Below, one piece after another: positions 1-9,540 of a stretch of 64,000 bases of DNA. The notes under the pieces were generated by a model. The model worked only from the letters and a program-made list of their open reading frames with translations, made no database searches and was not told the DNA's origin. The position numbers and the translations under genes are program-made. This DNA is from Novosphingobium terrae (GTDB lineage Bacteria > Pseudomonadota > Alphaproteobacteria > Sphingomonadales > Sphingomonadaceae): positions 806,001 to 870,000 of the forward strand of contig NZ_JABVZR010000002.1 in the NCBI RefSeq assembly GCF_017163935.1, given 5' to 3'. Numbering within the stretch: the stretch's first letter is position 1; the number at the start of each line of letters is the position of its first letter.

Positions 1-61
1 GCATCTGCTGGCTTCGTCCTAAGATCTGGAACATCCCCCATCCCCTTTCCAAATCCTCCCG

Positions 62-88
62 GTAAAGAGGCGTAAAGCGAGCCTTTAC
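62..88. repeat. Short repeated/inverted GTAAAG element
   Basis: GTAAAG occurs at 62-67 and again at 72-77, followed by its inverted copy CTTTAC at 83-88. It lies about 140 bases before the first histidine kinase gene in a stretch (1-226) where I see no gene. It could be an operator or a small hairpin for that gene. Nothing else supports a function, so this is only a pattern report. Confidence 0.25.
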
Positions 89-226
89 AGGCTCATACCC
101 TCGTTGTTCAGCCCGGCGACCTCTGCTTATAGGGTGTCATGTTCACGAAAAAACAGTGCGGCAGCGCGCTGACGATGAACTGTGATGCGGAGCGGACAAT
201 CCATGCGGCGGCTTTGTTGAGGGACT

Positions 227-1903
227 TTGGAAGATGTGTTCGGGCGCAAAGGTAACCACAGCAGTACGGGGCAAGAAGAGCGCTGCGGCCCTTCAGCCTG
301 CCTCGCGCCTGTGAGCGGCCAGACCGCAGACAGAAGTCTGACCCCGCTGGACCTGCTGCGCCTGCTGGGTGAGACCTTGCAGGCCAGCCGCGTCGGTTAT
401 GCGCTTGCCGATCTCGATGCCGAAACGCTGCGCCTCGAAACCGTGTGGGAAGCATGCCCCACGGCCAGTCCGCCCGGTCTTGCCTTTGAAGACTTCGCGC
501 TGTGCCGCAATGCAGTCGCCTCACGCGATGCCCTGTCACAGCTGCTGCTGGCCAGCGGCTCAACCGGCTGCATCGAAATTCCCGTCGTGCAACAGGGCAA
601 GGCGATCGGCTTTCTCTTCATTCATGCCGAGCAGGACCGGGCATGGACCGGCGAGCAGCTGGCCCTGGCGGATTTCACGGCAGCACAGTTGCGCGGCGCG
701 AACTCATGGGCCCGGATCGAGGCCCTGCGCCTCGATGCCGAAGCGCAGGCGGTTGCCGCCACCCGGCATATGCCCGCACTCCTGGCTGAAACGGAAAGCC
801 CCGGCCCGGCACTCGAAACCGACGTCTCCGCCCGCAAGCGCGAGCGCGACCTGATCTGGAAAACCTCCAGCGATCTCTTCGCCATCGCGAACACCCATTA
901 CGTCCCCATCGACCTCAACCCGGCATGGACGCACATGCTCGGCTGGACCGAGCGCGACATGCGTTCACGCCACCCCATCGAGATCTGCCACGTCGATGAC
1001 CGCGCGCTCAGCATCGCCGCGCTCGACAGGCTGGTGAAGGATGGTGACCGCATCAGCGTGGAAAACCGCCTGCTTCGCAAGGATGGCGGTGTCGTCTGGC
1101 TGCAGTGGGACATCTCCCGCTTCGATGACAAGATCTATGCCACCGGGCGCAACATCACCGCCCTGCGCGAGCTGATCAAGGCGCAGAACGATCTGGCCCA
1201 TGCCAGCCGCATCGCCACGCTGGGCGAAATGGCCGCCTCCATCGCGCATGAGGTTAACCAGCCGCTCAGCGCGATCTGCACCAATGGCATCGGCGCCCGG
1301 CGCTGGCTGAACCGTCAGGAACCCGATCTGGGCGAGGTCAGTCAGGCGCTGGAGCGAATGGTGTCGGAGGCCAATCGCGCCTCGGAGATCATCTCGCGCA
1401 TTCGCTCGCTCGCCTTGCGGGGAGAGCCCGATCGCGCGCCCTGCGATATCGCCACGCTGGTGGCCGATTGCGCCGAACTGGTGCGCGGGCAGCTGCGCAC
1501 GCTGGGCGCCTCGATCGAGATCGCGCATGCGGGGGATCTCGGGCAGCTTGTCGCCGACCGGGTGCAGTTGCAGCAGGTGATCATCGTGCTGGTACTCAAT
1601 GCGGCGCAGGCCATGGCCCATGCCGGTTCGCCCGAACGTCAGGTCACGCTGAGCGTGGCGGGGCAGGCACGGAGCATCGCCTTCACCGTTGCCGATACCG
1701 GCCCCGGGATCGATCCGGCGCTGGCCTGTTCTGTCTTCGATGCCTTCTTCACCACCAAGACGGACGGGATGGGCATGGGCCTGTCCATCGCCCGATCCAT
1801 TGTGGAGGCCCATGGCGGCACGCTGGCGCTGGATGCCACCTGCGCGGGCGGAGCGAGCTTTTCCTTCACGGTCCCCCGGCACCCCATTCTGGCTGGCGAC
1901 TGA
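227..1903 (+). CDS. GAF/PAS sensor histidine kinase, FixL-like
   Basis: A 558-residue soluble sensor kinase. A GAF-like region spans roughly residues 45-155 and a PAS domain roughly 205-315. The HisKA dimerisation helix carries the phospho-accepting His341 in ASIAHEVNQPLSA. The HATPase domain (about 440-555) shows the N box (VLNAAQAM), the G1 box (VADTGPGI) and the G2 motif (GMGMGLS). No membrane segment is visible, so it probably senses a cytoplasmic signal or cofactor. The assigned start is TTG; a GTG three codons later is an alternative, so the first ~35 residues are uncertain. Its stop overlaps the start of the TonB receptor gene (TGATG), which suggests translational coupling. Its likely partner is the FixJ-type regulator at 6664-7329, and the kinase at 4210-5853 is a close relative. 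The signal is unknown. Confidence 0.88.
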   Translation: MEDVFGRKGNHSSTGQEERCGPSACLAPVSGQTADRSLTPLDLLRLLGETLQASRVGYALADLDAETLRLETVWEACPTASPPGLAFEDFALCRNAVASRDALSQLLLASGSTGCIEIPVVQQGKAIGFLFIHAEQDRAWTGEQLALADFTAAQLRGANSWARIEALRLDAEAQAVAATRHMPALLAETESPGPALETDVSARKRERDLIWKTSSDLFAIANTHYVPIDLNPAWTHMLGWTERDMRSRHPIEICHVDDRALSIAALDRLVKDGDRISVENRLLRKDGGVVWLQWDISRFDDKIYATGRNITALRELIKAQNDLAHASRIATLGEMAASIAHEVNQPLSAICTNGIGARRWLNRQEPDLGEVSQALERMVSEANRASEIISRIRSLALRGEPDRAPCDIATLVADCAELVRGQLRTLGASIEIAHAGDLGQLVADRVQLQQVIIVLVLNAAQAMAHAGSPERQVTLSVAGQARSIAFTVADTGPGIDPALACSVFDAFFTTKTDGMGMGLSIARSIVEAHGGTLALDATCAGGASFSFTVPRHPILAGD

Positions 1904-4188
1904 TGAAACATCTTGGATTGCTGGCCTTTTCAGCGGCATTGCTGACCGCTGGCAAAGTGCATGCCGAAACGGACACTACACCGGTGGACGACATCGTCGT
2001 CACCGCGCAAAAGCGTGAACAGGCGGCGCAGGATGTTGGCGCATCCCTCATCAGCCTGTCCGGTGAGGCCGCAAGGGAACGCGGTATCAGTTCCATTGAG
2101 GACCTCGAACGCGTGGTGCCCGGACTGACCTTTGCACGGACCACAGCCGGGCCGCCGGTGCTCACGCTGCGCGGTGTGGGGTTTTATGACTCGACCCTGT
2201 CGGCCTCCCCGGCGGTCAGCGTCTATCTGGATGAGAGCCCGCTGGCGCTGCCCAGCTATCTGCAGGTCGGCGTGATCGACATTGCGCGTGTGGAAGTGCT
2301 GCAGGGGCCGCAGGGCACGCTCTATGGCGAGAACTCTACCGGCGGTGCCATCAACTATATCGCCGCCAAGCCCACCGACAGGCTGCATGAAGGCGGGACA
2401 ATCAGCTTCGGGCGCTTCAACACGCTGGAAGCCGAGGGCTATGTCAGCGGACCGCTGACCAGCACAGTGAAGGCGCGACTGGCACTCAAGACGGTTCAGG
2501 GCGGCGATTGGCAACGCAGCTACACCAGCGCGGCCACCAATGGCGCGACACGTCAGGGAGCCGCGCGCGCCATCGTGGAATGGGAGCCATCGGCGAGCGC
2601 CAAGCTGGCGCTGAACGTCAATGGCTGGATCGACCGTTCCGACACGCAGGCCGTCCAGCTGATCGAGGTGGCCTGCGCCAATGCATCGACCTGCGTGCCC
2701 GCCTTGCAGACCTATCCCACGGCGCCCAGCAATGCGCGCGCCGCCGACTGGACGCCCGGCTATCCCGCCGCGCACGACGCCTTTTTCCAGACCACCCTGC
2801 GTTCCGACATTGCGCTGAGCCATACCGTGACGCTGACAACTCTTGGCGGCTATCAGCGCTTCCATCAGGACAAGCATCTCGATGAGGATGGCACGGCGCT
2901 TCAGGCGCTGAATTTCCGCCAGCTGGGGCGCGTTGAATCCTTCAATCAGGAGGTGCGTCTGGCAGGAGAAGCAGGGCGGCTGCGCTGGCTGGCCGGAACC
3001 TATGGCGCCTGGCAGACATCAAATGAGACCTTTTTCGGCGATGTGGTCGATGGCTCACTGGCCCAGCCGCTGCCCGGCATCATGCCCCGCTTTACCACGG
3101 TGGGCGGCGCGTTCCGGTTCCACAAGCGCGATCTGGCAGCTTTCGGCAATGCCGAAGTGAGGCTGAGCGAGCATCTCACGCTGATCGGCGGGCTGCGCTA
3201 CACCAATTCGCTCCAGACATTTTACGGCTGCCAGTTGAGCGGGGCCGACCCGACGCTGGGCGAAACACTTGCTTTCCTCAGCGCTGCCGCGCGTGGCACG
3301 TTGCCGCAGATCGATCCGGTGCCGCAAGATGGCTGCATCCAGATCGATGCGGCCACGCTGAAGCAGGGCGCCACCCGCAACCGCCTCGCGCAGGACAATG
3401 TCTCATGGCGCGGCAATGTGAACTACAAGACCGATGGCGGCGCGCTGCTCTATGCCAGCGTGGCAAGGGGCTACAAATCCGGCAGCTTCCCCTCGCTCAG
3501 CGTGAGCAGTTCCATCCAGTTCGCCCCCGTCACGCAGGAATCGCTGCTGGCCTATGAGGCGGGCGTGAAGGCGCCTCTGGCCGGCGGCGCCGTGCGGATC
3601 GAGGCCGCCGGCTTCTATTATGACTATCGCGACAAGCAAGTGCGCGGCCGGGTGGTCGATCCGGTTTTCGGTGTCGTGGAGGCGCTGGTCAACATCCCCA
3701 AATCGCGTGTCCTCGGCTTTGAGGGAACCGTGCGGGCGCGCCCCGCTACCGGCATCGATCTTTCAGTCTCGGCCACCTATGCCGACAGCAAGGTCCAGCG
3801 CTTCACCGGCTACGACCAGAACGGCGCGCTGAGCGATTTTGCGGGCTCTGCCTTTCCCTATTCGCCCCGCTTCCAGATGGTGGCGGATGCCGCCTATGAA
3901 TGGGCCATCGGCAAAGGGCGCAGGGCGTTTCTGGGCGCCAATCTTACCCATCACAGCGCCACCAGCGCCGGTCTGGGGAACGATCCCGAACTGCGCCTGC
4001 GCTCCTACACCACGCTCGATCTGCATGGCGGCCTGCGCGCCGCTGACGACAGCTGGTCGCTGAGCCTGTTCGGCCGCAACGTGACCAACGCCTATTACTG
4101 GAACAACATGTACCGCTTTACCGACACGCTGGTGCGGATTGCGGCCAGACCGGTCACCTATGGCCTGATGCTGTCCTTACGCCACTGA
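1903..4188 (+). CDS. TonB-dependent outer membrane receptor
   Basis: A 761-residue outer membrane active transporter. It has a signal peptide ending near AxA at residue ~21, then a TonB box (DDIVVTA), a plug domain with the typical RVEVLQGPQGTLYGENSTGG segment, and a beta-barrel ending in an aromatic-rich strand and a final His. There is no STN signalling domain, so it should not drive a FecR cascade. The chosen ATG at 1903 overlaps the kinase stop; a longer reading upstream would run through the kinase gene and is rejected. The barrel type (DDIVVTAQKREQ start) is the one expanded in sphingomonads for plant-derived carbohydrates, aromatics or other carbon sources. The substrate cannot be read from sequence. 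Sandwiching between two kinases suggests its expression or cargo is tied to that signalling system. Confidence 0.9.
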   Translation: MKHLGLLAFSAALLTAGKVHAETDTTPVDDIVVTAQKREQAAQDVGASLISLSGEAARERGISSIEDLERVVPGLTFARTTAGPPVLTLRGVGFYDSTLSASPAVSVYLDESPLALPSYLQVGVIDIARVEVLQGPQGTLYGENSTGGAINYIAAKPTDRLHEGGTISFGRFNTLEAEGYVSGPLTSTVKARLALKTVQGGDWQRSYTSAATNGATRQGAARAIVEWEPSASAKLALNVNGWIDRSDTQAVQLIEVACANASTCVPALQTYPTAPSNARAADWTPGYPAAHDAFFQTTLRSDIALSHTVTLTTLGGYQRFHQDKHLDEDGTALQALNFRQLGRVESFNQEVRLAGEAGRLRWLAGTYGAWQTSNETFFGDVVDGSLAQPLPGIMPRFTTVGGAFRFHKRDLAAFGNAEVRLSEHLTLIGGLRYTNSLQTFYGCQLSGADPTLGETLAFLSAAARGTLPQIDPVPQDGCIQIDAATLKQGATRNRLAQDNVSWRGNVNYKTDGGALLYASVARGYKSGSFPSLSVSSSIQFAPVTQESLLAYEAGVKAPLAGGAVRIEAAGFYYDYRDKQVRGRVVDPVFGVVEALVNIPKSRVLGFEGTVRARPATGIDLSVSATYADSKVQRFTGYDQNGALSDFAGSAFPYSPRFQMVADAAYEWAIGKGRRAFLGANLTHHSATSAGLGNDPELRLRSYTTLDLHGGLRAADDSWSLSLFGRNVTNAYYWNNMYRFTDTLVRIAARPVTYGLMLSLRH

Positions 4189-4209
4189 GGCGGCGCTGAG
4201 GCCAGGCTT

Positions 4210-5853
4210 TCAGGCAATCGGCAGCTCCACCCGAAACATCGTTCCGCCTGCCACGCCCGGCAAGGCGCGGATGCTGCCGCCATGCGCCTCCACGATGCTT
4301 TTCGACACCGAAAGCCCCATGCCCATGCCATCCTTCTTGGTGGTGAAGAAGGCTTCAAACAGCTGATCGGCATCGATATCACCCAACCCCGGGCCTGTGT
4401 CGATCACCGCGATGGCGATGCCCTTCTCCAGCCTTTGCGCCGTGACGGCAATGCTGCGCGTGCCGTCGGGTTGATCCTCCATGGCCTGCGCGGCATTGAC
4501 GATCAGATTGATCAGCACCTGCTGCAGCTGAATGCGATCGCCCGCCATCGTTACTGACGGGCAGGCAAGATCGCTGGTGAGAGTCGCGCCAAGATTGGCG
4601 ATCTGCCGGCGGGTGATGCTCACCGCCTCCAGGATCATCTCGTGGAGGGCGAAATTGGCGCGCTCACCGGCGCTTTTCACCGCCATCCTGCGGGTGCTGG
4701 CAATGATCTCGGACGCACGCTGGCCTTCGGCCACGATGCGCCGAATGGCAGACTTGGCTTCCTCGACATCCGGCATCGGGCGGTTGAGCCAGCGCAAGGC
4801 GGCATGGCCATTGGCCACCACGGCGCTCAGCGGCTGGTTCACCTCATGGGCAATCGAGGCCACCATCTCGCCCAGCATCGAGACGCGCGCGGCATGCACC
4901 AGTTCGGCCTGCACGCGCGCCAGCGCCTGCTCCTTGGCGACGCGCTCACTGATGTCGACCAGCCCCACGACCACCAGCACCTGCTCCTCGGGCCGCTTGG
5001 GAAAGGCGGCGCTGAGGATGACATCGAGCAGGCTGTCATCCCGGCGTGAGATGACCGTCTCCTCCTCATAACTCACCGCGCGGGCGAGATAATGGAGGAA
5101 GATGTTGTTCCACGCCCCCAGGCTGGCATCGGGGCACCAGCGCCCCAGCCTTGTGCCGATCGCTTCGCGCGGTGAGGCGCCCAGCATCTGGCTGGCCTTT
5201 TCGTTAAGCCCGACAATCGGGGTGATCTCAAGCGCGCGGCGCACCACGGAAAGATCGCCGGCGATATGGGTTTTCAGATCGTCCACCCTGCTTTCCAGCT
5301 CCTCGACCAGCGCGCGCACAGGCGTCAGGTCGATTTCGAGAAAGCCGACCACCGTGCCATCGAAGACGCTGTGAAAGCGGTGCTGCTCACGCGAGAGATC
5401 GAAGACCAGAATGTGGAAGCCCTCGAAGCCCCGCGCGCCCATGCGCGGCACATAGCGGATCGCCGCCTCGCGCCAGTTGCCGGACCAATGGGGAACCTCC
5501 GCCTCGAAGGAAATGCTTTCACCGGCAGCGACCCGTTCCAGATAAGGCCGCCGCGAGGCATAGGCCTCCTCCCCCAGAAACTCCCGCATATGCAGGCCCA
5601 CCAACTCGCCGGGGCCGCGCCCATACCAGTCAATATGGTGATCGTTGGCGAAGCGGCAGATGTGGTCGGCATCGAAGAAGGAGATCAGCGCCGGCACCGC
5701 ATCGGCCGTCGAAATGCCATAGTCGCGGGGCGGATGGTCCTGCGGTGGATGGGCGATCAGCAGATCATCCATGGCGCCTTGCTCCATGCGATCGTTCCGC
5801 TCGGCCCTTCCCCCACGCCTGATGGCTGATGTGCCGGGCGCGGAGGATGGCAT
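4210..5853 (-). CDS. PAS/PAS sensor histidine kinase, paralog of the upstream kinase
   Basis: A 547-residue soluble kinase. A PAS domain covers about residues 50-155 and a second PAS-like region about 165-305. The HisKA helix carries His336 in ASIAHEVNQPLSA, and the HATPase domain has NLIVNAAQAM, VIDTGPGL and GMGMGLS. The catalytic half closely matches the kinase at 227-1903, including the GMGMGLS box and IVEAHGG, so the two are paralogs with different sensory halves. The start is uncertain: Met23 (5787) or Met28 (5772) would trim a basic N-terminus with no domain. It converges on the receptor gene with only ~20 bases between stops. It probably also phosphorylates the FixJ-type regulator at 6664-7329. 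Confidence 0.87.
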   Translation of the reverse strand: MPSSAPGTSAIRRGGRAERNDRMEQGAMDDLLIAHPPQDHPPRDYGISTADAVPALISFFDADHICRFANDHHIDWYGRGPGELVGLHMREFLGEEAYASRRPYLERVAAGESISFEAEVPHWSGNWREAAIRYVPRMGARGFEGFHILVFDLSREQHRFHSVFDGTVVGFLEIDLTPVRALVEELESRVDDLKTHIAGDLSVVRRALEITPIVGLNEKASQMLGASPREAIGTRLGRWCPDASLGAWNNIFLHYLARAVSYEEETVISRRDDSLLDVILSAAFPKRPEEQVLVVVGLVDISERVAKEQALARVQAELVHAARVSMLGEMVASIAHEVNQPLSAVVANGHAALRWLNRPMPDVEEAKSAIRRIVAEGQRASEIIASTRRMAVKSAGERANFALHEMILEAVSITRRQIANLGATLTSDLACPSVTMAGDRIQLQQVLINLIVNAAQAMEDQPDGTRSIAVTAQRLEKGIAIAVIDTGPGLGDIDADQLFEAFFTTKKDGMGMGLSVSKSIVEAHGGSIRALPGVAGGTMFRVELPIA

Positions 5854-6155
5854 CGACGACAGACCGCATGGCTCTCCATCCTGTATGCTGGAAACGAAAA
5901 ATCCGACCCGATCAGCCGCAAGGTACTTATTTTACGCCCCGCTCGCAGGCGCAGCAATTACCGGGCCGGGGGATTGCTCCACCTCCCCATTCGGGGGAGC
6001 AGCAAAGAGCAGCCGCGCGGCCATCGCAATCAGACGAGCGTATAGTCCATCGCAACCGAAGTTGGGCAGACCGCTTGTCGGCAGACAGGTAAGCATCGGC
6101 AGGCAGATAGGCTCCTTCCACCGCGCCAATCTGGCGAAGCGATCAGGAAAAACCG
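5854..6155. promoter_or_regulatory. Intergenic region between divergent kinase and NTF2-like genes
   Basis: This 302-base gap must hold the promoters for the minus-strand kinase and the plus-strand NTF2-like gene. The only structure I see is a hairpin near 5981-6000: CTCCCC and GGGGAG arms around a short ATTCG loop. No ORF here reads like a protein. A purine-rich AGGAAAAA sits just before the ATG at 6156 and is the likely ribosome binding site. Confidence 0.4.
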
Positions 6156-6515
6156 ATGTTCGATTACGATGCCCTTCTGCAGGCCAACGTCATGCAGGTC
6201 TTCAACGAGAGGAACCATAGCCTGCGTGAGGACGCCATGGCCCGGCTCTGGACCGATGCCCCCTCCATGATCGAGGCGGAGGAGGTCCTGATCGGTCGCC
6301 ATGCCATTTCTCGCCATGTCGCTGCTCTGCATGAGCGCTTGCCGGCGGGAACCCGCTTCACGCCGCTGGCGCCTGCCATCGGGCACCATGATACGGCGAT
6401 CCTGCGCTGGGCCGCGGCGATCCCCGGGCAGAACCCGCATGTGTTCGGCACCGATCTGGCCCTGATCAGGGATGGCCGGATCGACCAGCTCTATGTGTTC
6501 CTGGACAGGCGCTGA
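6156..6515 (+). CDS. Small NTF2/SnoaL-like protein
   Basis: A 119-residue protein with the look of the NTF2/SnoaL-like cone fold: an N-terminal helix with FNERN, a central TDAPSMIEAEEVLIGRHAISRHVAALHERLP stretch in which a beta hairpin introduces a helix, and C-terminal strands ending RDGRIDQLYVFLD. The family includes ketosteroid-isomerase-like enzymes and ligand-binding proteins, and many members have no known activity. I see no clear catalytic Asp/His pair that would fix a reaction. It sits between kinase and response-regulator genes, so a ligand-binding role in that signalling cluster is possible but only inferred. Confidence 0.75.
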   Translation: MFDYDALLQANVMQVFNERNHSLREDAMARLWTDAPSMIEAEEVLIGRHAISRHVAALHERLPAGTRFTPLAPAIGHHDTAILRWAAAIPGQNPHVFGTDLALIRDGRIDQLYVFLDRR

Positions 6516-6663
6516 CCGCGCGACAGCCTCTCACGCAGCCTCTATCCCGGGCCAGCCAGCACAATTTCCGTTCCCTTGACATCATCCATTCGTTTAGGTG
6601 ACGACACCGCATCGAAGGATGATAAGCCATCCTTGATGACGCGCCCTCGGCGCGGCAACAGCG

Positions 6664-7329
6664 ATGTCCAAAACCGGGGAACCCATGCAAAGCGCACCGT
6701 CAAAAACCGATCCTCAGGCTTTGCAGGCTGTGCATGTGATCGATGACGATCAGGCCCTGCGCGTCGCGCTCGACAGCCTGTTCCGCTCGGTCGGCTATGC
6801 GGTTCACACCTTTGGCAGCGCCGCGGATTTCATGGCCTCCGATCGCGTTGCGGCGGCGGGCTGCCTGGTGCTCGATATCCGGCTGCCCGGGATCAGCGGG
6901 CTGGATTTTCAGGCCAAGCTTGCCGATGCGGGCGTCACCATGCCGGTGATCCTGATGACCGGCCATGGCGATATTCCGATGACCGTGCGCGGCATGAAGG
7001 CCGGTGCGGTGGATTTCCTGCCAAAGCCCTTCCGTGAGCAGGACATGCTCGATGCCGTGGCCACTGCCATGGCTCAGGATCAGGCCGCCCGTCTGGAACG
7101 GGAAGGGTCGCAGGACCTGCGCAGCCGCTTCGAAACGCTGTCCACCCGCGAGCGGGAGGTCATGACTCGGGTCGCGACGGGCAAGATGAACAAGCAGATC
7201 GCCTTCGACCTGAGCCTGAGCGAGATCACGATCAAGATCCACCGGGGCAATGCCATGCGCAAGATGGGCGCGAAAACTCTCGCCGATTTCGTGAAGATGG
7301 CCGAAACGCTGAAGCTCACCGTTGAATGA
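6664..7329 (+). CDS. FixJ-family response regulator (REC + LuxR HTH)
   Basis: A 221-residue transcription regulator. The receiver domain shows the acidic pair in VIDDDQ (residues ~27-29), the phospho-acceptor Asp71 in LVLDIRLPG, Thr99 in LMTGHGD and Lys121 in LPKPF. The GHGDIPMTVRGMKAGAVDFLPKPF run is diagnostic for the FixJ/TtrR subgroup. A LuxR-type HTH covers about 160-215 (LSTREREVM...KQIAFDLSLSEITIKIHRGNAMRKM). Starts at 6664 or 6685 (MQSAPSK) are both possible. It is the only response regulator near two FixL-like kinases, so it probably integrates both. A perfect hairpin follows the stop at once. Confidence 0.92.
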   Translation: MSKTGEPMQSAPSKTDPQALQAVHVIDDDQALRVALDSLFRSVGYAVHTFGSAADFMASDRVAAAGCLVLDIRLPGISGLDFQAKLADAGVTMPVILMTGHGDIPMTVRGMKAGAVDFLPKPFREQDMLDAVATAMAQDQAARLEREGSQDLRSRFETLSTREREVMTRVATGKMNKQIAFDLSLSEITIKIHRGNAMRKMGAKTLADFVKMAETLKLTVE

Positions 7330-7380
7330 ACATGGTTTCGGGCTGGCTACCGTATGATGCAGCCAGCCCGAAACCATGTT
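7329..7380. terminator. Bidirectional hairpin terminator
   Basis: Two 20-base arms, 7329-7348 and 7361-7380, are perfect inverted copies around a 12-base loop. The hairpin fills the gap between the response regulator and the converging YeiH gene, so it can end transcription from both sides. T-runs are short, as is common in GC-rich genomes. Confidence 0.8.
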
Positions 7381-7397
7381 GCCATCTGCATATCGGC

Positions 7398-8456
7398 TCA
7401 TGCGATATGCAGCAGATGGATCAGGCCGAGGCTGATCGCCCCCAGCGTCAGCAGTGACAGCACCACCGCTGCCGTCACCCGTCCGCCCGCCGAGGCCACG
7501 CTGCGCACATCGACACCCAGCCCCAGAGCCGCCATCGACACCACCGTCAGGAAGGTCGCGACGCTGCCCGCCGGAGCAATCAACGCATGGGGCACCAGAC
7601 GGAAGGAGCGCGCCGCCAGCAGCAGCAGGAAACCGACAATGAACCAGGGCACGAGATGGTGCAGCGCGGGGCGCTCTCCGGCGACCACATGAGGCGCAGC
7701 CTCGCCACCCTCCTCACGCAGGCGGGGTGACACCACCGAAAGCAGCAGACACACCGGCCCCAGCATCAGCACGCGCACCAGCTTGACCAGCGTGCCCATC
7801 TGCACGGCACTGGCGCCCATGGGTGCCGCCGCAGCCAGCACCTGAGGCACGGCATAGACCGTCAAGCCGGCCAGCGCGCCATATTGCAGCCCGTCGAGAT
7901 GCAGCGCGATCCCCAGCAAGGGCAGGCCCAGCACCACAAGCACGCCCAGCACCGCCGTAAAGCCGATCGAGGCGGCGACATCATCGCCATCCGCGCCGAT
8001 CACCGGAGCCACGGCGGCAATGGCCGAATTGCCGCAGATCGAGTTGCCGCAAGCCACCAGCAACGCCATGCGCGGCGAGAGATGCAGCAGGCGCCCGATC
8101 AGGAAGCTGGCACCGATGGCCATGATCACCACGCCGGCAATGCCCAGCAGCATCCATGGCCCCGCCGCCCAGATCGTTCTGGCGCTGACCGAAACACCGA
8201 GCAGCACCACGGCTGCCTCAAGCAGGAATTTGGCGCTGAAGGTGATGCCGGGAAACCAGCGGCTGTCCGGCGTCCAGAGCGAACGCAGCGTGGTGCCGAT
8301 CAGAATGGCCAGCACCAGCGCTTCCAGCCAGGCGCGACCGAAAGCGAATTCCTCCACCCGCTGCGTCGCGAAAGCCGCGCCGGTGACAGCAAGGCAGAGG
8401 GCAAGGCCGGGAAAGAGACGCCTTGCCGCAGAGCGAAGAGGAAAGATCGAAGCCAT
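7398..8456 (-). CDS. YeiH/UPF0324 family putative sulfate/anion exporter
   Basis: A 352-residue integral membrane protein with about ten hydrophobic segments. It matches the YeiH (UPF0324) family: the conserved core includes LLGVSVS, VACGNSICGNSAIAAVAPVI and TVYAVPQVLAAA. Family members are annotated as putative sulfate exporters, and work on enteric YeiH links it to sulfite stress. The ATG at 8456 is preferred over a longer start because AAGGAGAA lies just before it. It follows a LysR gene on the same strand. In enterics, yeiH is next to the LysR gene yeiE, so the pairing supports the call. Confidence 0.85.
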   Translation of the reverse strand: MASIFPLRSAARRLFPGLALCLAVTGAAFATQRVEEFAFGRAWLEALVLAILIGTTLRSLWTPDSRWFPGITFSAKFLLEAAVVLLGVSVSARTIWAAGPWMLLGIAGVVIMAIGASFLIGRLLHLSPRMALLVACGNSICGNSAIAAVAPVIGADGDDVAASIGFTAVLGVLVVLGLPLLGIALHLDGLQYGALAGLTVYAVPQVLAAAAPMGASAVQMGTLVKLVRVLMLGPVCLLLSVVSPRLREEGGEAAPHVVAGERPALHHLVPWFIVGFLLLLAARSFRLVPHALIAPAGSVATFLTVVSMAALGLGVDVRSVASAGGRVTAAVVLSLLTLGAISLGLIHLLHIA

Positions 8457-8650
8457 GATATTCTCCTTGGGACAAGAAGCACATGGGCCTGCCGGCACTG
8501 CCCTTCCAACGGTGGTTTCCTATGGTTCCGATCACTCTGGACGATGGTTTCCCAAGGGTGCGGATGACCGCTGAAGGGCGTGCTGGCAGGCATGGCAAAA
8601 AGCGAATTGCCGCCGTTGAACCGATCAGGCTGGCAGATGACTGGCGCCTG

Positions 8651-9540
8651 TCAGATCATCCGATCGGCGGACCTGTCATGGCTGCGGATGACCTCCAGCA
8701 AGGCATCGGCCGCCTTGCTGCGATAGCGTTCCTTTTGCCGGATGCCGAAGAAATCGCGTTCGGGCAGATGGAAGGGAAACACATGCAGCGCATGCGTTTC
8801 CACCGCTGAAGACACCACCTGCGCGGAAAGCACACCATAGCCCACACCCGCCCGGACGGCGGCCAGCACCGCCTCGTTGGATGGCAGGGTCAGCACGATG
8901 TTGAGTGCGGCAGGATCGAGGCCGCGATCACGGATCGCCACCTCGAAGGTGGAGCGCGTGCCAGACCCTTCCTCGCGCATGATCCATGGCGCCCTGGCCA
9001 ACCATTCATGGGTCACCGCAGCGACGGGCGCCTGCCCCACCATGACCATCCGGTCCTTTGCCAAGGGCCAATGCGCCAGAGCCGGATCGTCGATGGCGCC
9101 CTCGATAAAGCCCAGTTCCGCGTCGCCATCATGCACGGCGCGGGCCGCCCCTTCCGTGTTCGCGATGGCCACCGAGAGTTCGATGGCAGGATAACGCCGA
9201 TGGAAGGCGGCCAGCCTTTCGGGCAACCAATAGCCCGCAATGGTCTGGCTGGCGACCAGCCGCAGGGTGCCGCGTTTCAGCCCGCCATATTCGGCAAGAG
9301 CGCGTTCCGCGCTGCCGGCCCGCGCCAGCACGGCGCGCGCTTCACCCAGAAACATGCGCCCCGCATCGGTCAGTTCGATCCCGCGACCAACACGGTTGAA
9401 AAGCTTGACATCATGCCGTGCCTCAAGCGTGGCGATGGCGCCGCTGGCAGCCGATTGCGTCACATGGAGCACGCTGGCGGCGCGGGTGACATGCTCACGC
9501 TCAGCCACTTGACGAAGATGCGCAATTGTTCGAGTGTCAT
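8651..9540 (-). CDS. LysR-family regulator with an apparent frameshift near its start
   Basis: An open frame of 285 codons from a GTG at 9508 encodes a LysR regulator that begins inside the HTH (VAEREHVTRAASVLHVTQSA). The missing first helix is present upstream in another frame: ATG at 9540 reads MTLEQLRIFV, the classic LysR N-terminus. One base is missing near 9508-9512 to join them. The upstream ATG also overlaps the stop of the cytochrome b561 gene (ATGA), which supports it as the real start. The effector domain (about residues 80-285) is intact. Either the gene is damaged, or this is a sequencing error. By context (YeiH next door) it is a candidate YeiE-type regulator. Confidence 0.8.

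Noticed and set aside
1468..1902. Upstream extension of the first TonB receptor
   Set aside because: It runs inside the histidine kinase gene in another frame and lacks a signal peptide; the ATG at 1903 gives a proper one.
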